5,807 bases of DNA from Akkermansia muciniphila. GTDB taxonomy: Bacteria > Verrucomicrobiota > Verrucomicrobiia > Verrucomicrobiales > Akkermansiaceae. The DNA is taken from the NCBI GenBank assembly GCA_945870545.1, contig CAMBTF010000125.1:1-5807 (forward strand), read 5' to 3'. Positions 5,188 through 5,807 of the stretch are shown piece by piece. Position 1 is the stretch's first letter; each line of letters begins with the position of its first letter. The notes beneath the pieces are model-generated. The model was not told the origin of the DNA, ran no database searches, and saw only the letters and a program-made list of their open reading frames with translations. The translations under genes and the position numbers were made by a program.

Positions 5188-5807
5188 ATGAACGAGGCTG
5201 GCGACAAAATGGCGACAAATCGGGGGGCAACCCTCCCCAAGGGGCGGAGAAAAAAAGCCTGCCCCTTCCTCAAGGTCAAAGCGGGCTCCGCTGTGGTGCC
5301 GATCTACCGCACGGTAGGCAAGGGACGGCTCCGCTACACCCTGAGTTTTTACCAGGACGGTCGCCGCATGCGGAAAATGTTCAACGACCTGGAGTCCGCC
5401 AAAAAGGAGGCCTTGTTCGTGGCGCAGCGGATTCAATCCGGCATGCAGCACGTCACCGACCTCAAGCCTCACGAGCGCGATACGTTTAAGGCGGCGGAGG
5501 CGTTGCTGGAAAAACTCGGAATCCCGCTCTATGCCGCCGTGGAGGATTACGTGAGAGCCCGCACGCTGGCCGGGAGTGAGTCGCTTTCCGTGATGGCCAT
5601 GGAATACAGCAAGATGTTCGGCAAGATCGTTCGACGCGCAACCGTGCCGGAAGTGGTGACCGAACTGCTCAAGATCAAGGAACAGGACGGGGCGAGTGTC
5701 GCCTATCTCGGGCAGCTCCGCACCACGCTCAATCGTTTCGCAACCCGGTTCCCCGGCCCCATCCTCGAAGTGACCGGCCCTGAGGTGGACGCCTTGCTGC
5801 GGTCCTT
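5188..5807 (+). CDS. Tyrosine-type site-specific recombinase (integrase), 3'-truncated by window edge
   Basis: An open frame of 206 codons runs off the right edge. Residues about 16-95 hold a basic start (LPKGRRKKACPFLKVKAGS) and a strand-rich segment VVPIYRTVGKGRLRYTLSFYQDGRRMRKMFNDLESAKKEALFVAQRI, like the arm-type DNA-binding domains of integrases. From about 152, VPEVVTELLKIKEQDGASVAYLGQLRTTLNRFATRFPGPILEVTGPEVDALLRS matches the SAM-like core-binding domain pattern. The catalytic domain (R, H-x-x-R, Y) would follow and is not visible, so activity cannot be judged. The start is ATG 5188 or ATG 5209; only the latter has a GAGG (5194-5197) upstream. The frame is open back into the tRNA. Its place 66 bp past a tRNA, pointing away, supports an integrative-element integrase. 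Family call is moderately firm from the core-binding pattern; no search was possible. Confidence 0.78.
   Translation, partial: MNEAGDKMATNRGATLPKGRRKKACPFLKVKAGSAVVPIYRTVGKGRLRYTLSFYQDGRRMRKMFNDLESAKKEALFVAQRIQSGMQHVTDLKPHERDTFKAAEALLEKLGIPLYAAVEDYVRARTLAGSESLSVMAMEYSKMFGKIVRRATVPEVVTELLKIKEQDGASVAYLGQLRTTLNRFATRFPGPILEVTGPEVDALLRS
5199..5220 (+). repeat. 11-bp tandem repeat across the integrase start
   Basis: TGGCGACAAAA (5199-5209) is followed directly by TGGCGACAAAT (5210-5220), ten of eleven bases identical. It overlaps the second candidate ATG of the integrase. An 11-bp unit is close to one helical turn, so two proteins could bind the same face of the DNA; integrase or excisionase arm sites are one possibility. 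Confidence 0.5.

Noticed and set aside
5080..5472. Minus strand frame of 130 codons ending within the tRNA
   Set aside because: It overlaps the integrase on the other strand and translates part of the tRNA antisense (tail KEDSNLHRFPY), a common false gene at tRNA loci.
1..5807. CRISPR array, rRNA, riboswitch or replication origin
   Set aside because: No regularly spaced repeats, rRNA-like stretches, recognisable riboswitch cores or DnaA-box clusters were seen when reading the window.

Overview
The window reads as chromosomal DNA of a Gram-negative, GC-rich bacterium. The style of the intergenic repeats, the domain make-up of the amidase and the type of integrase suggest Verrucomicrobiota (Verrucomicrobiales, Luteolibacter-like). 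This placement is an inference from pattern memory, not from any search.

Left to right: (1) 1-299, the 3' part of a RelE/ParE-fold toxin gene on the + strand, cut by the window edge. (2) 300-437, a convergent intergenic region filled by a small palindromic REP/MITE-like element. It is bracketed by a 21-bp near-perfect direct repeat, one copy of which is the last seven codons (stop included) of fmt. (3) 438-1343 (-), fmt, methionyl-tRNA formyltransferase. (4) 1401-1919 (-), a complete type II toxin-antitoxin pair, antitoxin first. (5) 2095-3747 (-), recN, the SMC-like DNA repair ATPase. (6) 3820-4863 (-), a secreted Amidase_3 N-acetylmuramoyl-L-alanine amidase. (7) 4873-5039, a divergent regulatory gap. 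(8) 5040-5121 (+), a class II tRNA-Leu whose anticodon reads AAG. (9) 5188-end (+), the N-terminal two domains of a tyrosine-recombinase integrase that runs off the window.

The core genes serve housekeeping roles: translation initiation (fmt), double-strand-break repair (recN), cell-wall remodelling (amidase) and leucine decoding (tRNA). They share no pathway. The amidase and recN are co-oriented 72 bp apart and may be co-transcribed. The accessory content is the toxin-antitoxin pair, the lone toxin end, the REP-like element and the integrase next to the tRNA.

The most consequential reading is that the right edge of the window is the start of an integrative element inserted at the 3' end of tRNA-Leu; its cargo lies outside the window. 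I see no complete undescribed multigene system inside these 5.8 kb. The best second-look items are the tRNA/integrase junction, the A34 anticodon of the tRNA-Leu, and the repeat element that appears to have duplicated the end of fmt.
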